Origin: Actinocorallia longicatena
GTDB lineage: Bacteria > Actinomycetota > Actinomycetes > Streptosporangiales > Streptosporangiaceae
Direction: 5' to 3'
Assembly (NCBI RefSeq): GCF_039534125.1
Contig: NZ_BAAAUV010000001.1
Span: forward strand, 558,001-622,000
Length of the DNA: 64,000 nucleotides
Shown here: positions 27,214-35,411 of the stretch, in pieces
Position numbering within the stretch: the stretch's first letter is position 1
How the letters are laid out: the number at the start of each line of letters is the position of its first letter
Notes under the pieces: model-generated
Told to the model about the DNA's origin: nothing
Seen by the model: the letters and a program-made list of their open reading frames with translations, nothing else
Databases searched by the model: none
Program-made: the position numbers and the translations under genes

Positions 27214-27231
27214 CGTTCGTTCGAACGAACG
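27214..27231. promoter_or_regulatory. perfect 18-bp palindrome CGTTCGTTCGAACGAACG
   Basis: Fully self-complementary, ending just before the AAGGAG ribosome site of the SDR gene at 27244. A repressor bound here would block transcription or translation start. Its sequence differs from the TTAAGCG palindrome 66 bases upstream, so two different regulators probably act in this divergent region. Confidence 0.65.
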
Positions 27232-27243
27232 AAGGAGTGGGAC

Positions 27244-28041
27244 ATGGAGATCCGTGGTGCGACGGTTCTGCTGACCGGTGCCAACGGCGGGCTGGGGCTG
27301 GCGATCGGGCGGGCGTTGAAGGCCGAGGGCGCGGAGCTCGTGGTCACGGGGCGGCGTGAGGACGCCCTGAAGCCCGTCGCGGACGAGCTCGGCGCCCGCA
27401 TGGTCCTGGCCGATCTCGCCGACCGCGAGCAGGTCGCCGCCCTGGCCGAGCGGGCCGGGGCGATCGACGTCCTCGTCGCGAACGCCGCGCTGCCCTCCAG
27501 CGGAGAGCTGCTGGAGTACAGCCCTGAGCAGGTCGACCGGGCGCTGGACGTCAACCTTCGTGCTCCGATCATGCTGGCCAGGCAGCTCGCCCCGGCGATG
27601 GTCGCGGCGGGCCGGGGCCATCTGGTCATGGTCGGCTCGATCTCGGGGAAGACCGCGACCGCGGCGTCGTCGCTGTACAACGCCACCAAGTACGGGCTGC
27701 GCGGCTTCACCCTCGGCTTCCGGCAGGACCTGCACGGCACCGGGGTGGGCGTCTCCCTCATCCAGCCGGGGTTCGTCCGCGACGCCGGCATGTTCCACGA
27801 CACCGGCGCCAAGACTCCCGGCGGGGCCAGGACGTCGACGCCCCGCCAGGTCGCGAGGGGTGTGCTGTCCGCGATCCGCAGGAACCGGGCGGAGGTCAAC
27901 ATCGCCCCCTTCGAGATCAGGGCGCTGAGCGCGATCGGCGGCCAGTTCCCCGGCTTCTCCGAGCGCGTCCAGCGCCTGGTCGTCCGGCCCGGCGACCCCG
28001 ACATGAAGCGGTTCCTCGACGCTCAGAAAACCAAGCGTTAG
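27244..28041 (+). CDS. SDR family oxidoreductase
   Basis: A 265-residue classical short-chain dehydrogenase. The NAD(P) motif is TGANGGLG near the N-terminus with a basic VVTGRRED after strand 2, which favours NADP. VLVANAALP is the NNAG-type motif, MVGSISGK carries the catalytic Ser and YNATKYGLRGF the YxxxK pair. The substrate is unknown; location across from an acyl-CoA dehydrogenase suggests a lipid or ketone substrate. Start ATG 27244 has an ideal AAGGAG site. A perfect palindrome lies directly upstream. Its stop overlaps the convergent surface-protein gene by four bases. Confidence 0.92.
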   Translation: MEIRGATVLLTGANGGLGLAIGRALKAEGAELVVTGRREDALKPVADELGARMVLADLADREQVAALAERAGAIDVLVANAALPSSGELLEYSPEQVDRALDVNLRAPIMLARQLAPAMVAAGRGHLVMVGSISGKTATAASSLYNATKYGLRGFTLGFRQDLHGTGVGVSLIQPGFVRDAGMFHDTGAKTPGGARTSTPRQVARGVLSAIRRNRAEVNIAPFEIRALSAIGGQFPGFSERVQRLVVRPGDPDMKRFLDAQKTKR

Positions 28042-28850
28042 GCCTTGGGACGGCGGCGGCGCCAGTTGACGTAGCCGGAGACCCCGCCGAACAGGAGCAG
28101 GAAGGCGCCCATCGCGATGGTCGCGAAGCCCGCGATGCCCAGGCCCGCGGGCTGGTCGGCGATGTCGGGCTGGACGGCGGCCACGGGGGTGCCGGCGTCG
28201 CCGTTCACGTCGATCTCCGGCTGGTCGACCTCGTCGAGGGTCGGCAGGGCGGTCGTGCCGGGGGTGACGCCGGGCGCGGGCGGGGTGGTGGCCGTCGCCG
28301 GCTTCTTGCCCGGCTTCTGCTGGCCGTCGCCGTTCTTGGTCTTGTCCGTGGTGCCGCCGCCGTTGGCGTTGTCGCCGCCGTTGCCGTTCTGCTGCGGCTG
28401 GGGCGGCGGGTTCTGCTGCGGCGCGGGCTGCGGGGGCGGCGGCGGGGCCTGGCCGGGGCAGGTGCCCTCGAGGTCGATGTACTTCACCAGCAGGAGGGTG
28501 AGGACGCCGCCGTCCACCTCGGCCTTGGCGGCCGTGAGCTTCGCGCCGCGCTCGGACGCCACATAGGCGTTGGTCGCGTCGGCGAAACCGGTGACGGTCT
28601 GCTCGCCGCCCGGGTCGAAGGTGACCTTCAGCGAGGTCAGCTTGACGCGCGGGTGGTTGTGCACCCCGAAGTGCCAGCCGTCCTTGTCGCCGGGGACCCC
28701 CGGGCAGGTGGCGGTGCCGCCCGCCGCGGTGACGGGGACGCCGGTGCGCAGCCGCAGGTCCTTGTCCGCGGCGTGCGCCGTCCCCGGTGTCATCACTGCC
28801 GCCGCGACAGCGACGGCGGTGACTCCCAGGCCGTACGGCCGTCGTCTCAT
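28038..28850 (-). CDS. cell-surface protein, signal peptide and C-terminal anchor
   Basis: A 270-residue protein. Residues 1-27 are a Sec signal peptide ending AHA (RRRPYGLGVTAVAVAAAVMT then PGTAHA). A globular part of about 115 residues contains two Cys (TATCPGVPG and EGTCPGQ). Then comes a Pro/Gln/Asn/Gly-rich linker (residues about 150-215) and a C-terminal membrane helix (IAGFATIAMGAFLLLFGGVS) with a RRRRPKA tail. The layout is that of a sortase substrate or tail-anchored wall protein, but I see no LPxTG motif. The domain is unknown to me. It faces the SDR gene convergently. Confidence 0.75.
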   Translation of the reverse strand: MRRRPYGLGVTAVAVAAAVMTPGTAHAADKDLRLRTGVPVTAAGGTATCPGVPGDKDGWHFGVHNHPRVKLTSLKVTFDPGGEQTVTGFADATNAYVASERGAKLTAAKAEVDGGVLTLLLVKYIDLEGTCPGQAPPPPPQPAPQQNPPPQPQQNGNGGDNANGGGTTDKTKNGDGQQKPGKKPATATTPPAPGVTPGTTALPTLDEVDQPEIDVNGDAGTPVAAVQPDIADQPAGLGIAGFATIAMGAFLLLFGGVSGYVNWRRRRPKA

Positions 28851-29061
28851 GGGCGCGCCTCCCGAAATCCACAGATGTGCGGAAAGAGTCTGCCGTACCC
28901 GGCGCTAGTGGACATGTCGTCTCGGATAACAATCCGACGGGCCTCCTGTCACTTTGCACACAAAACCCGCTGATGGGACCACTTTTGTTGCGTGTCTCCC
29001 TTGTGCGGCATCCCGTTCACCGCGATCCTGAGCGCGCTCGACGGAACGGGAGATCGACAGA

Positions 29062-30015
29062 GTGGATGCGGCAACGGTGGGATCGGCGTTCGCCGCGCTC
29101 CTCGGCACGAGCGTGTACTACCTGGCGTTCCTGATGTTCCGGCACGCGGCGCTGCGGATGCCGCCGCTGCGCGGGAGCAGGCCGTTCCGGGCCGCCGGGT
29201 ACATGCTGACGGACTGGATCTGGATGCTCGGCGGGGTGATGCTGTTCGTCGGCCTCGCCTACGAGGTGATCGCGTTCGCGGAGCTGCCGCTGAGCGTCGC
29301 CCAGCCGATCTTCGCGCTCAGCCTGGTGTTCCTGCTGGCCTACGCGACGTCCTTCCTCGGTGAGCGGCTCAGCCGCCGCGAATGGGCGAGCGTCGCGCTG
29401 TTCGGGGCGGCGACCGTCCTGGTGGGGCTGTCCAGCGGCCGGGACCCGGCCCGGCTGCCGAGCGCGAGCACTCCCCCGGTGTTCGAGCTCGCCCTGGTCA
29501 CGATTCCGCCGATCATGGTGGCGGGGCTGGTCTGGCTGGTCGGCGACCGGACCTCGGGCGGCCGGCACGCGCGGCCGCTGGCGGGCGTGGCCTACGGGAT
29601 CGGTGCCGGTGTGTGCGCGGGCGTCGCCGAGGCGGGCGTGCGGGGCATCGCGGCCGTCTGGATCGCCGACGGGACGGTCGAGGCGGTGATCCGCTCGCCC
29701 TACCCGTACCTGACGCTCCTCATGGCCGGGATCTCGCTGCTCCAGGTCCAGATCGCGCTCCAGCGCTGCCGGATCTCGATCGTCGCCACGATCATCACGG
29801 TGATCGGCCGGACGATGCTCGTCGTCACCAGCACGGTGCTGTTCGACGACACCTGGCCCGACCGGCCCGTCCCGCTGGCGCTCCGTCTGACCGGATTCTC
29901 CCTGGCGATCCTGGCCATCGTGCTGTTCCCCCGGCACGAGCATCCGCACAGCGCGATCCCCTACGCCCCCCGCCGCCGCAAGGGCCCGGCAGCGACGGCC
30001 CGCCGCGCCGCCTAG
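29062..30015 (+). CDS. EamA/DMT-like multispanning transporter
   Basis: A 317-residue membrane protein with about nine to ten hydrophobic helices (for example GSAFAALLGTSVYYLAFLMF, LGGVMLFVGLAYEVIAFAEL, QPIFALSLVFLLAYATSFLG). The central LPLSVAQPIFAL with FLGERLSRREWASVALFGAA resembles one half of drug/metabolite transporters, where ERxSxxEW follows helix 4. A basic tail (RRRKGPAATARRAA) ends the protein. The start is GTG 29062 after GGGAGA. Substrate unknown. It converges on the TetR-family gene with an 10-base gap, so regulation by that TetR is possible but not implied by the arrangement. Confidence 0.75.
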   Translation: MDAATVGSAFAALLGTSVYYLAFLMFRHAALRMPPLRGSRPFRAAGYMLTDWIWMLGGVMLFVGLAYEVIAFAELPLSVAQPIFALSLVFLLAYATSFLGERLSRREWASVALFGAATVLVGLSSGRDPARLPSASTPPVFELALVTIPPIMVAGLVWLVGDRTSGGRHARPLAGVAYGIGAGVCAGVAEAGVRGIAAVWIADGTVEAVIRSPYPYLTLLMAGISLLQVQIALQRCRISIVATIITVIGRTMLVVTSTVLFDDTWPDRPVPLALRLTGFSLAILAIVLFPRHEHPHSAIPYAPRRRKGPAATARRAA

Positions 30016-30025
30016 GAGAAGCCGC

Positions 30026-30616
30026 CTAGGAGAACAGGAAGGCCAGGTCGCCGCGGATGAGGGAGAGCATGAGGGGGATGCGGTCGGCGCGGTCGTTGCC
30101 GCGGACCGAGGTGCCGCGGAAGATGTCGATGGCGATGCGGACCAGGTCGTGGAAGAGGGCGGGCGGGATGGCGTCGAGGCCGGGGAGCTGCGCGGCGATC
30201 GCCTCGATGTCCCGGCCGTAGGCCTCGAGCTGCGGCATGAGGGCGCCGGCGAGGACGTGGTCGGTGCGGGAGGCGACGAGCAGCTCGTTGAACACGACGT
30301 TGATCGGCTCTTCGGTCAGGTCGCGGAGCAGGCGCAGCGTGGTCTCGAACGGGTCGGCGTCGCGCGGGGCGGCGTCCAGGCGGGATTGGAAGGCGACGAG
30401 CTGGCGGCAGGCCACCTCCTCGGCGACCGCGACCAGGAAGCCCTGGAGGGTCCCGAAATAGCGGAACAGGGCCGCGGGGGCGGTGCCCGCGCGCCGCGCG
30501 ACCTCGGCCGGTGTGCAGCGGGGAAGTCCCAGCTCGATGAGGGTGTCGATCCCCGCGGTGAGGAGCCGCGCGGGGATCTCGTCGGCGCGCTCGCCAGGGA
30601 AACCGGCAAAGGTCAC
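30026..30616 (-). CDS. TetR-family transcriptional regulator
   Basis: A 196-residue repressor. The N-terminal helix-turn-helix reads LLTAGIDTLIELGLPRCTPA, EVARRAGTAPAALFRYFGTL, with the typical FRYF (F-Y-Y-F) ending. The C-terminal ligand domain is divergent and all-helical (LVAVAEEVACRQL to FHDLVRIAIDIFRG). I start at GTG 30616 (VTFAGFPGE), which follows AAAGGA at good spacing; a TTG start at 30643 is less likely. The target is unknown. It lies at the 3' side of a three-gene leftward cluster (ArsR-like, DUF3291, TetR). Confidence 0.88.
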   Translation of the reverse strand: MTFAGFPGERADEIPARLLTAGIDTLIELGLPRCTPAEVARRAGTAPAALFRYFGTLQGFLVAVAEEVACRQLVAFQSRLDAAPRDADPFETTLRLLRDLTEEPINVVFNELLVASRTDHVLAGALMPQLEAYGRDIEAIAAQLPGLDAIPPALFHDLVRIAIDIFRGTSVRGNDRADRIPLMLSLIRGDLAFLFS

Positions 30617-30697
30617 GAATAGGTCCTTTCTGGATGTCCGCAAACGGCACCCTAGGACTCCGCCCGGCCCGGCGGCAACGCCGACCCCCTCCGTCCG

Positions 30698-31150
30698 TCA
30701 GGTGGCGGCCTCCCGGGGCTCGAACGCCTTCCGGAAGGTGAAGGCCTCCGGCGACGGGCCGTGCGCGCGCAGGTGCTCCAGCCGCTCCTTGGCCTCCGCG
30801 ACGGTCGGCACATGGCCCTCGGGGACCCACCAGAGCACCGAGATGACCTCGCCGAGGTGCTGGAACCACTCGCGGCGGCGCCGCACGTACTCCATGTGCG
30901 CGCTGCGGTAGACGTAGTCGAAGAGCGTCTCCCGCGACTCCCAGACGCTCATGTTCACGAGGACGTCCGGGTCGTCGTAGGGACGGACGGAGGTGGCGTC
31001 GCCCCCACCCTCCCCCACCAGCCGCCAGACGAAGCCGGGAGCGCCGTCGGCCAGGGCGTTGATCTCTTCGAGGGCGTCGGCGAATCCCGCCGACAGCGGG
31101 GAGTCCAGGGGGGCGGAGAGGCGTCCGATGTTCAGCTGGGCGAGATGCAT
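30698..31150 (-). CDS. DUF3291 domain-containing protein
   Basis: A 150-residue protein matching the DUF3291 family, a ferredoxin-like alpha/beta barrel fold related to antibiotic-biosynthesis monooxygenases. It starts MHLAQLNIGRL, and the hallmark segments are FVWRLVGEGG, NMSVWESRETLFDYVYRSAH and HMEYVRRRREWFQHL, with VLWWVPEGHVPTVAEAKERL. The biochemical role is unknown. The start is the ATG that gives the conserved MHLAQ opening; six further codons upstream are not conserved. It follows the ArsR-like regulator by only seven bases, so it is probably cotranscribed and controlled by it. Confidence 0.88.
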   Translation of the reverse strand: MHLAQLNIGRLSAPLDSPLSAGFADALEEINALADGAPGFVWRLVGEGGGDATSVRPYDDPDVLVNMSVWESRETLFDYVYRSAHMEYVRRRREWFQHLGEVISVLWWVPEGHVPTVAEAKERLEHLRAHGPSPEAFTFRKAFEPREAAT

Positions 31151-31157
31151 GACAGGA

Positions 31158-31775
31158 CTATATGTCAATTTTCATTGGTTTTAGAAGGGCCACGCAGCAG
31201 CGGCCGGGCGCCGGATCCATCCGGGCCTCCCGTCCGGCCTCGGCGGCGACGCCCTCGAGCAGGGCGAGGTTCATGCCGCAGACCAGGGGCGGGAAGTCCT
31301 CGGCCAGCCGATGGAAGGGGCAGTTCCGCAGGCGGAGGGCGTCGCCGTCCTCGTACGGCTCGTAACCCCGCCCGGCCAGCGCCTCGAAGAGGTCGCGGCC
31401 GCCGAGGACCGGCCCGGCCGCCCTGGCCGCGTCCGACGGATCCAGCCCCGCCTTCTCCACCACCTCCGCCAGCACCTCGGCGGCGGTGACGTAGTCGCGG
31501 GGCGGCAGGCTCACCGCGAACTCGCCGGCGGCACGCCGGTAGTACTTGGCCGGACGCCCCGCTCCCGGCCCGCTCCGCCCCTCGGGACGCCGGAACACCG
31601 CGTCGAGCAGGCCTCCTTCGACCATCTTGTCGAGATGGAAGGCCGCCAGCGTCCGCTGGATCCCCGCGGCCTCGGCCGCCTCGTTCCTGCTCACGTCGTG
31701 ACGCTGGGCGGCCACGTGGTCGTAGAGGCGCCTGCGGACGGGATCCTGCAGCAGGGCCACGGCTTCGATGCTCAC
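31158..31775 (-). CDS. winged-helix (ArsR/SufR-like) regulator with C-terminal Cys
   Basis: A 205-residue regulator. Residues 1-85 form a winged helix (LLQDPVRRRLYDHVAAQRHD, VSRNEAAEAAGIQRTLAAFH, LDKMVEGGLLDAVF). Then comes a ligand-binding part with four late Cys: LRNCPFH, PPLVCGMN and GRCCVALL. The spacing C-x3-H...C...CC is like that of SufR-type regulators, which bind an iron-sulphur cluster, so redox or iron sensing is possible. Start GTG 31775. Seven bases separate it from the DUF3291 gene downstream. Autoregulation from the 210-base gap to fabF is plausible. Confidence 0.85.
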   Translation of the reverse strand: MSIEAVALLQDPVRRRLYDHVAAQRHDVSRNEAAEAAGIQRTLAAFHLDKMVEGGLLDAVFRRPEGRSGPGAGRPAKYYRRAAGEFAVSLPPRDYVTAAEVLAEVVEKAGLDPSDAARAAGPVLGGRDLFEALAGRGYEPYEDGDALRLRNCPFHRLAEDFPPLVCGMNLALLEGVAAEAGREARMDPAPGRCCVALLKPMKIDI

Positions 31776-31985
31776 CGCCCCAGTCTAAAAGCAGCGGAAG
31801 TTGACATGACCGGCACCCAATGAAGATCAACTTGTGGGGGATCTACAAAGTGCACGTACCAAGCTTCGTCCGGCCGATCACTCCTCGCGCCCCGGGCTGC
31901 CTGGCAGACTGAGGATCTGCTGGAGAATTTCCGGCCAGGTCGCTCGGCCCGGCTTTTGTTGGAAGTCATACGGGGAGTAGAAATC

Positions 31986-33191
31986 ATGCGCGAAGTCGTG
32001 GTCACCGGTCTGGGCGCGACCACGCCGCTCGGCGGCGACCTTCCGACGACCTGGGACGGCCTCAAGGCCGGGCGCTCCGGCGTCTCCCTGGTCGAAGAGG
32101 AATGGGCCGCCGATCTCCCCTCCAGGATCGCCGGGCGTCTCGCGGTCGAACCGACCGAGACCCTCAGCCGGGTCGAGGCCCGCCGCCTCGACCGCGTCGA
32201 GCAGATGGCGATCATCGCCGGACGCGAGGCCTGGGCGTCGGCCGGCAGCCCCGACGTCGACCCCGTCCGCCTCGCGGTGGTCATCGGCACCGGCATCGGC
32301 GGGGCCACCACGATGCTCGACCAGTTCGACGTCATCGTGAAGAGCGGGGTGCGCCGGGTCTCCCCCAACACCGTCCCGATGCTCATGCCCAACGGCCCGT
32401 CGGCCTACGTCAGCATGGAGCTCGGCGCCAAGGGCGGCGCCCGCACCCCGGTGTCGGCGTGCGCCGCGGGAGCGGAGGCCATCGCCTTCGCCGCCGACCT
32501 GATCCGCCTGGGCCGCGCCGACGTGGTCGTCGCCGGCGGCGCCGAGGCCTGCATCCACCAGCTCACGATGGCCGCGTTCGCCCAGATGCGCGCGCTGTCG
32601 ACCCGTAACGACTCCCCCGCGACCGCCTCCCGGCCGTTCGACACCAGCCGCGACGGCTTCGTCATGGGCGAGGGGGCGGCCGTGATGGTCCTGGAGAGCG
32701 CCGAGTTCGCCGCCGCCAGGGGCGCGACGATCCACGGCCGGGTCGCCGGCTCCGGCATCACCTCCAGCGCCAACCACATCACGGCCTCCGACCCCGACGG
32801 CCAGGCCCGCGCGATCCGTCTCGCCCTCGAGGACGGCGGCCTGTCCGCCCTGGACGTCGACCACGTCCACGCCCACGCCACGTCCACGCCGCAGGGCGAC
32901 GTCGCCGAGGCCGAGGCCATCGCCACGGCCCTGGGCGACCACCCGGTCGTCACCGCCACCAAGTCGATGACCGGCCACCTGATCGGTGCCTCCGGTGCCC
33001 TGGGCGCGATCAGCGCCCTGCTGTCGGTCCGCGACGGCATCATCCCCGCGACGATCAACCTGACCGACCTCGACCCCGAGATCAAGGTCGACGTCGCCCA
33101 GAACACCGCCCGCGAGATGACCGTCCGGGCCGCGGTCGCCAACAGCTTCGGCTTCGGCGGCCACAACGTCAGCCTGCTCTTCACCCCCTGA
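31986..33191 (+). CDS. fabF: beta-ketoacyl-[ACP] synthase II (FabF-like)
   Basis: A 401-residue condensing enzyme that extends acyl-ACP with malonyl-ACP. The catalytic triad is complete: Cys159 in VSACAAGAEA, His297 in HVHAHATSTPQGD and His331 in MTGHLIGASGALGAI, plus the Lys in TATKSMTGH. The C-terminal NSFGFGGHNVSLLF is characteristic. Compared with the usual HGTST, this protein has HATST, a common actinobacterial variant. The start ATG 31986 follows GGGGAG. No acpP or fabD lies beside it, so it may be a second, specialised synthase rather than part of the main fab operon. A hairpin follows the stop. Confidence 0.93.
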   Translation: MREVVVTGLGATTPLGGDLPTTWDGLKAGRSGVSLVEEEWAADLPSRIAGRLAVEPTETLSRVEARRLDRVEQMAIIAGREAWASAGSPDVDPVRLAVVIGTGIGGATTMLDQFDVIVKSGVRRVSPNTVPMLMPNGPSAYVSMELGAKGGARTPVSACAAGAEAIAFAADLIRLGRADVVVAGGAEACIHQLTMAAFAQMRALSTRNDSPATASRPFDTSRDGFVMGEGAAVMVLESAEFAAARGATIHGRVAGSGITSSANHITASDPDGQARAIRLALEDGGLSALDVDHVHAHATSTPQGDVAEAEAIATALGDHPVVTATKSMTGHLIGASGALGAISALLSVRDGIIPATINLTDLDPEIKVDVAQNTAREMTVRAAVANSFGFGGHNVSLLFTP

Positions 33192-33199
33192 GAGAGGGA

Positions 33200-33231
33200 A
33201 CGCCGGCGGTCCCGTCCCGGGCCGCCGGCGT
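33200..33231. terminator. bidirectional hairpin between fabF and DUF402 gene
   Basis: Ten-base arms ACGCCGGCGG (33200-33209) and CCGCCGGCGT (33222-33231) around a 12-base loop. It sits between two converging stop codons; there is no T tract, as is usual in actinobacteria. Confidence 0.7.
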
Positions 33232-33232
33232 C

Positions 33233-33907
33233 TCAGCGGGCCCGCGGACGATCCCAGCCGGGAGGCAGGTGGGCGGGGACGGGCCAGGACGGATCGGGAC
33301 GGAAGTCGCACCAGGTGCCGTCGAAGGGGAAGGCCCCGGACTCGATCAGGGCGGCGACGCGCAGCCCCTCCGCACGGACCTCGTCCTCGTCCTTGACCCA
33401 GTAGTGCTCGGGGTAGGCCAGACGCTCCGCGAGCTCGTGCTCGTCCTTCCAGTGCCAGGTCCGGTCGCGGTCGACCCACATGTCGAGATCCTGGTCGGTG
33501 ATGTCGATGCCCGCGGCGGTCTCGTCGCGCCACAGCACGCCGGGCTCCTCGAGGTTCACGTACCAGCCGAAGAAATGCTCGGCGGGATGCCAGAAGAACA
33601 GGACGCTGTGGCCGGCATCGGGCGGGGTGAACATGAAGACGTTCGGGCCCCGCCAGCTCATCTCGGTGAGCACGCGGTCGGTCTCCACCCATTCGGAGAA
33701 CGGCATGTCCCGCAGGCCGCGGCCGTCGGCGGTCATCGTCGCGGACATGACGGTGCCGTGCGGGATCCACAGGCGCAGCCCGCGCTCGTCGTGGTCGATC
33801 ACCCGGACCAGCCGGACGAAGACGAGGCGGTCGCCGGTGAACTGGCGGTGCAGGATCAGATCACCTGGCTTGAAACGGACGGTGTCCACCTCGGGCTGCG
33901 TCGTCAT
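33233..33907 (-). CDS. DUF402 domain-containing protein
   Basis: A 224-residue protein with the DUF402/FomD-like barrel: PGDLILHRQFTGDRL, SVLFFWHPAEHFFGWYVNLE, then DITDQDLDMWVDRDRTWHWK and DEHELAERLAYPEHYW. DUF402 proteins related to FomD and to YtgD/Ntdp are metal-dependent nucleoside di/triphosphate phosphatases; the conserved acidic residues of DQDLDMWVD and WKDEHEL would hold the metal here. Activity on a nucleotide is inferred from the family. The start is ATG 33907 (MTTQPEVDTVRF). It is divergent from the small membrane gene to its right by 91 bases and convergent with fabF. Confidence 0.82.
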   Translation of the reverse strand: MTTQPEVDTVRFKPGDLILHRQFTGDRLVFVRLVRVIDHDERGLRLWIPHGTVMSATMTADGRGLRDMPFSEWVETDRVLTEMSWRGPNVFMFTPPDAGHSVLFFWHPAEHFFGWYVNLEEPGVLWRDETAAGIDITDQDLDMWVDRDRTWHWKDEHELAERLAYPEHYWVKDEDEVRAEGLRVAALIESGAFPFDGTWCDFRPDPSWPVPAHLPPGWDRPRAR

Positions 33908-33998
33908 GCACGGATTCAACCAGAACATCTCCTTGACCGGACTGTCCGGCCCGTCCACTACGGTGGGGCCTTTGCCGCGACTGCGAAAGGCCCCCGCC

Positions 33999-34367
33999 GT
34001 GCTCGTGCTCTTCGAAGGCTTCGGCCTGCTCCTCCTCGGCTTGTGGATCTTCGCGCTGTTCGACGTCATCACCACGCCCGAGATCGACTGCCGGAACCTG
34101 CCGAAGACGGCGTGGATCCTGATCGTGCTGTTCCTGCCCGACATCGGGTCGATCATCTGGCTGGTCGCCGGGCGTCCCACGGCCTGGCAGCGCCAGCCGA
34201 ACCTGCCCTACAAGGGCAACAGCGGCCGCTTCCCCGAGTACGACCGTCCCGGACGGGCGGTGGCGAACAACCCCGACGACGACGCGACGTTCCTGCAGGG
34301 CCTGCGCGACCGCGCCGAGGAGCAGCGCCGCAAGGCCAGGGAGCAGCCCGGCGACCAGGGCGTCTAG
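33999..34367 (+). CDS. PLDc_N-domain small membrane protein
   Basis: A 122-residue protein. The N-terminal helix pair (LFEGFGLLLLGLWIFALFDV and AWILIVLFLPDIGSIIWLVA) with GRPTAW in between the membrane and tail fits the PLDc_N (phospholipase D N-terminal, inhibitor-like) family, which here occurs without any catalytic domain. The C-terminal tail is charged (LQGLRDRAEEQRRKAREQPG). The function of such stand-alone proteins is unknown. GTG 33999 is preceded by GAAAGG; GTG 34005 is an alternative. The gene converges on the serine hydrolase gene with a 13-base gap. Confidence 0.85.
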   Translation: MLVLFEGFGLLLLGLWIFALFDVITTPEIDCRNLPKTAWILIVLFLPDIGSIIWLVAGRPTAWQRQPNLPYKGNSGRFPEYDRPGRAVANNPDDDATFLQGLRDRAEEQRRKAREQPGDQGV

Positions 34368-34380
34368 GACTGGAGCAGGC

Positions 34381-35301
34381 CTAGCAGGGCTTCTCGACGG
34401 TGGCCGACAGGGCGGGCATCCGCTTCTCGACCATGTCGGAGATGTGCTCGATCGTGGTGATGCCGCTGCCCTCGCCCGGCTGGACGTCGGTCAGGATCGA
34501 GAGCGCGTAGGTGCGGCCGGGGCCGGTGACGAGCCCGGTGCTGGTGACCGCCCACGTGTCGTGGACGAACGGGCGCGGGGTCCAGCCGTTCTTCAGCGCC
34601 ACCTCGTCGCCGGGGCGGGCCGCGGCGCTGACGCCCCACTTCTGGTCCTTGACGACCTTCCGCATGAGCCCGAGGGCGTATCCGCGGTCGTCGGCGTGCA
34701 GGCCGTGGCCGTCCTCGGCGAGCGCGGTGACGAGCTTGACCCGGTCGGCCGGGCTGGTCGTGGTGCCGCCCCAGTAGATCGACGGCCCCGGGTCGGTGTC
34801 GTTCATGTGCAGCTTGCGGTAGGTCGAGGCGACCCCGGATCCGCCGCCGATCCGGCCGTAGAGCGCGTCGGCCGCCTTGTTGTCGCTCTGCGTGATCATG
34901 TCGGTGGCGAGCGAGCGTTCCGATCCCGAGAGCCCCCGGTGGTCGGCCCGCGCCTGGCGGAGCAGCGTCACCAGGATCTCGATCTTGGCTCCGCTGGCGG
35001 TGATCTGGTCGTGGGAGTTCTGGTGGTAGCCGACCGAGGCCCCCGACTCCAGGTCCACGGCGTACGCCGTGACGCGTCCCGGCCGGGACCGGGCATAACT
35101 CGCCAGGTCGTCGGTGAGGTCCCGTTTGGCCTTCGCCCTGGCCTTCTTGTCGGCCACCGGCTTCAGGCACGGGTTGAGCGACGGGCTCGCGGCCGCCGCG
35201 GGCGCGGGCACCGGGACCTGCATCTCGCTCTGCGAGGGCGCCTTCGCCGAGCAGGCGGCGGCCAGCACCAGGGGAACCACCAGGACGATCTTCGACAGCA
35301 C
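34381..35301 (-). CDS. serine hydrolase lipoprotein, class A beta-lactamase fold
   Basis: A 306-residue lipoprotein with lipobox LAAAC (Cys17). The penicillin-binding fold motifs are all present: SxxK as Ser103-GA-Lys106 (TASGAKIE), SDN at 139-141 (TQSDNKAA) and a KTG equivalent Lys237-Asn-Gly (LKNGW). The ExxLN omega-loop with Glu166 of true class A beta-lactamases is not visible between SDN and KNG. It is therefore more likely a D,D-peptidase-like or other serine hydrolase on the cell surface than a resistance enzyme. A TTTAAT-TCCG-ATTAAA hairpin lies upstream at 35326. Confidence 0.85.
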   Translation of the reverse strand: MLSKIVLVVPLVLAAACSAKAPSQSEMQVPVPAPAAAASPSLNPCLKPVADKKARAKAKRDLTDDLASYARSRPGRVTAYAVDLESGASVGYHQNSHDQITASGAKIEILVTLLRQARADHRGLSGSERSLATDMITQSDNKAADALYGRIGGGSGVASTYRKLHMNDTDPGPSIYWGGTTTSPADRVKLVTALAEDGHGLHADDRGYALGLMRKVVKDQKWGVSAAARPGDEVALKNGWTPRPFVHDTWAVTSTGLVTGPGRTYALSILTDVQPGEGSGITTIEHISDMVEKRMPALSATVEKPC

Positions 35302-35383
35302 GGGGCCGACCCTAGCGACCGGGGGTTTAATTCCGATTAAAGCCCTGTTCTCAGATCGGACGAGGACCAGTACGGTCGTTCAA

Positions 35384-35397
35384 CAAGCGAGCGCTTG
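35384..35397. promoter_or_regulatory. TetR-type palindrome CAAGCGAGCGCTTG
   Basis: Six-base arms CAAGCG/CGCTTG around AG, 15 bases before the reductase start at 35412. Its core AAGCG-nn-CGCTT equals that of the site at 27131 before the acyl-CoA dehydrogenase gene, and its arms resemble the mce-operon box at 58993. Confidence 0.6.
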
Positions 35398-35411
35398 GTT
35401 GAGGAGGCGGG

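Noticed and set aside
34381..35301. antibiotic-resistance beta-lactamase
   Set aside because: The ExxLN omega-loop motif is missing, so resistance function is not supported.
35326..35345. TTTAAT-TCCG-ATTAAA inverted repeat as terminator or operator
   Set aside because: It lies between divergent starts, so a terminator is unlikely, and one arm has a bulge; kept only as a remark.
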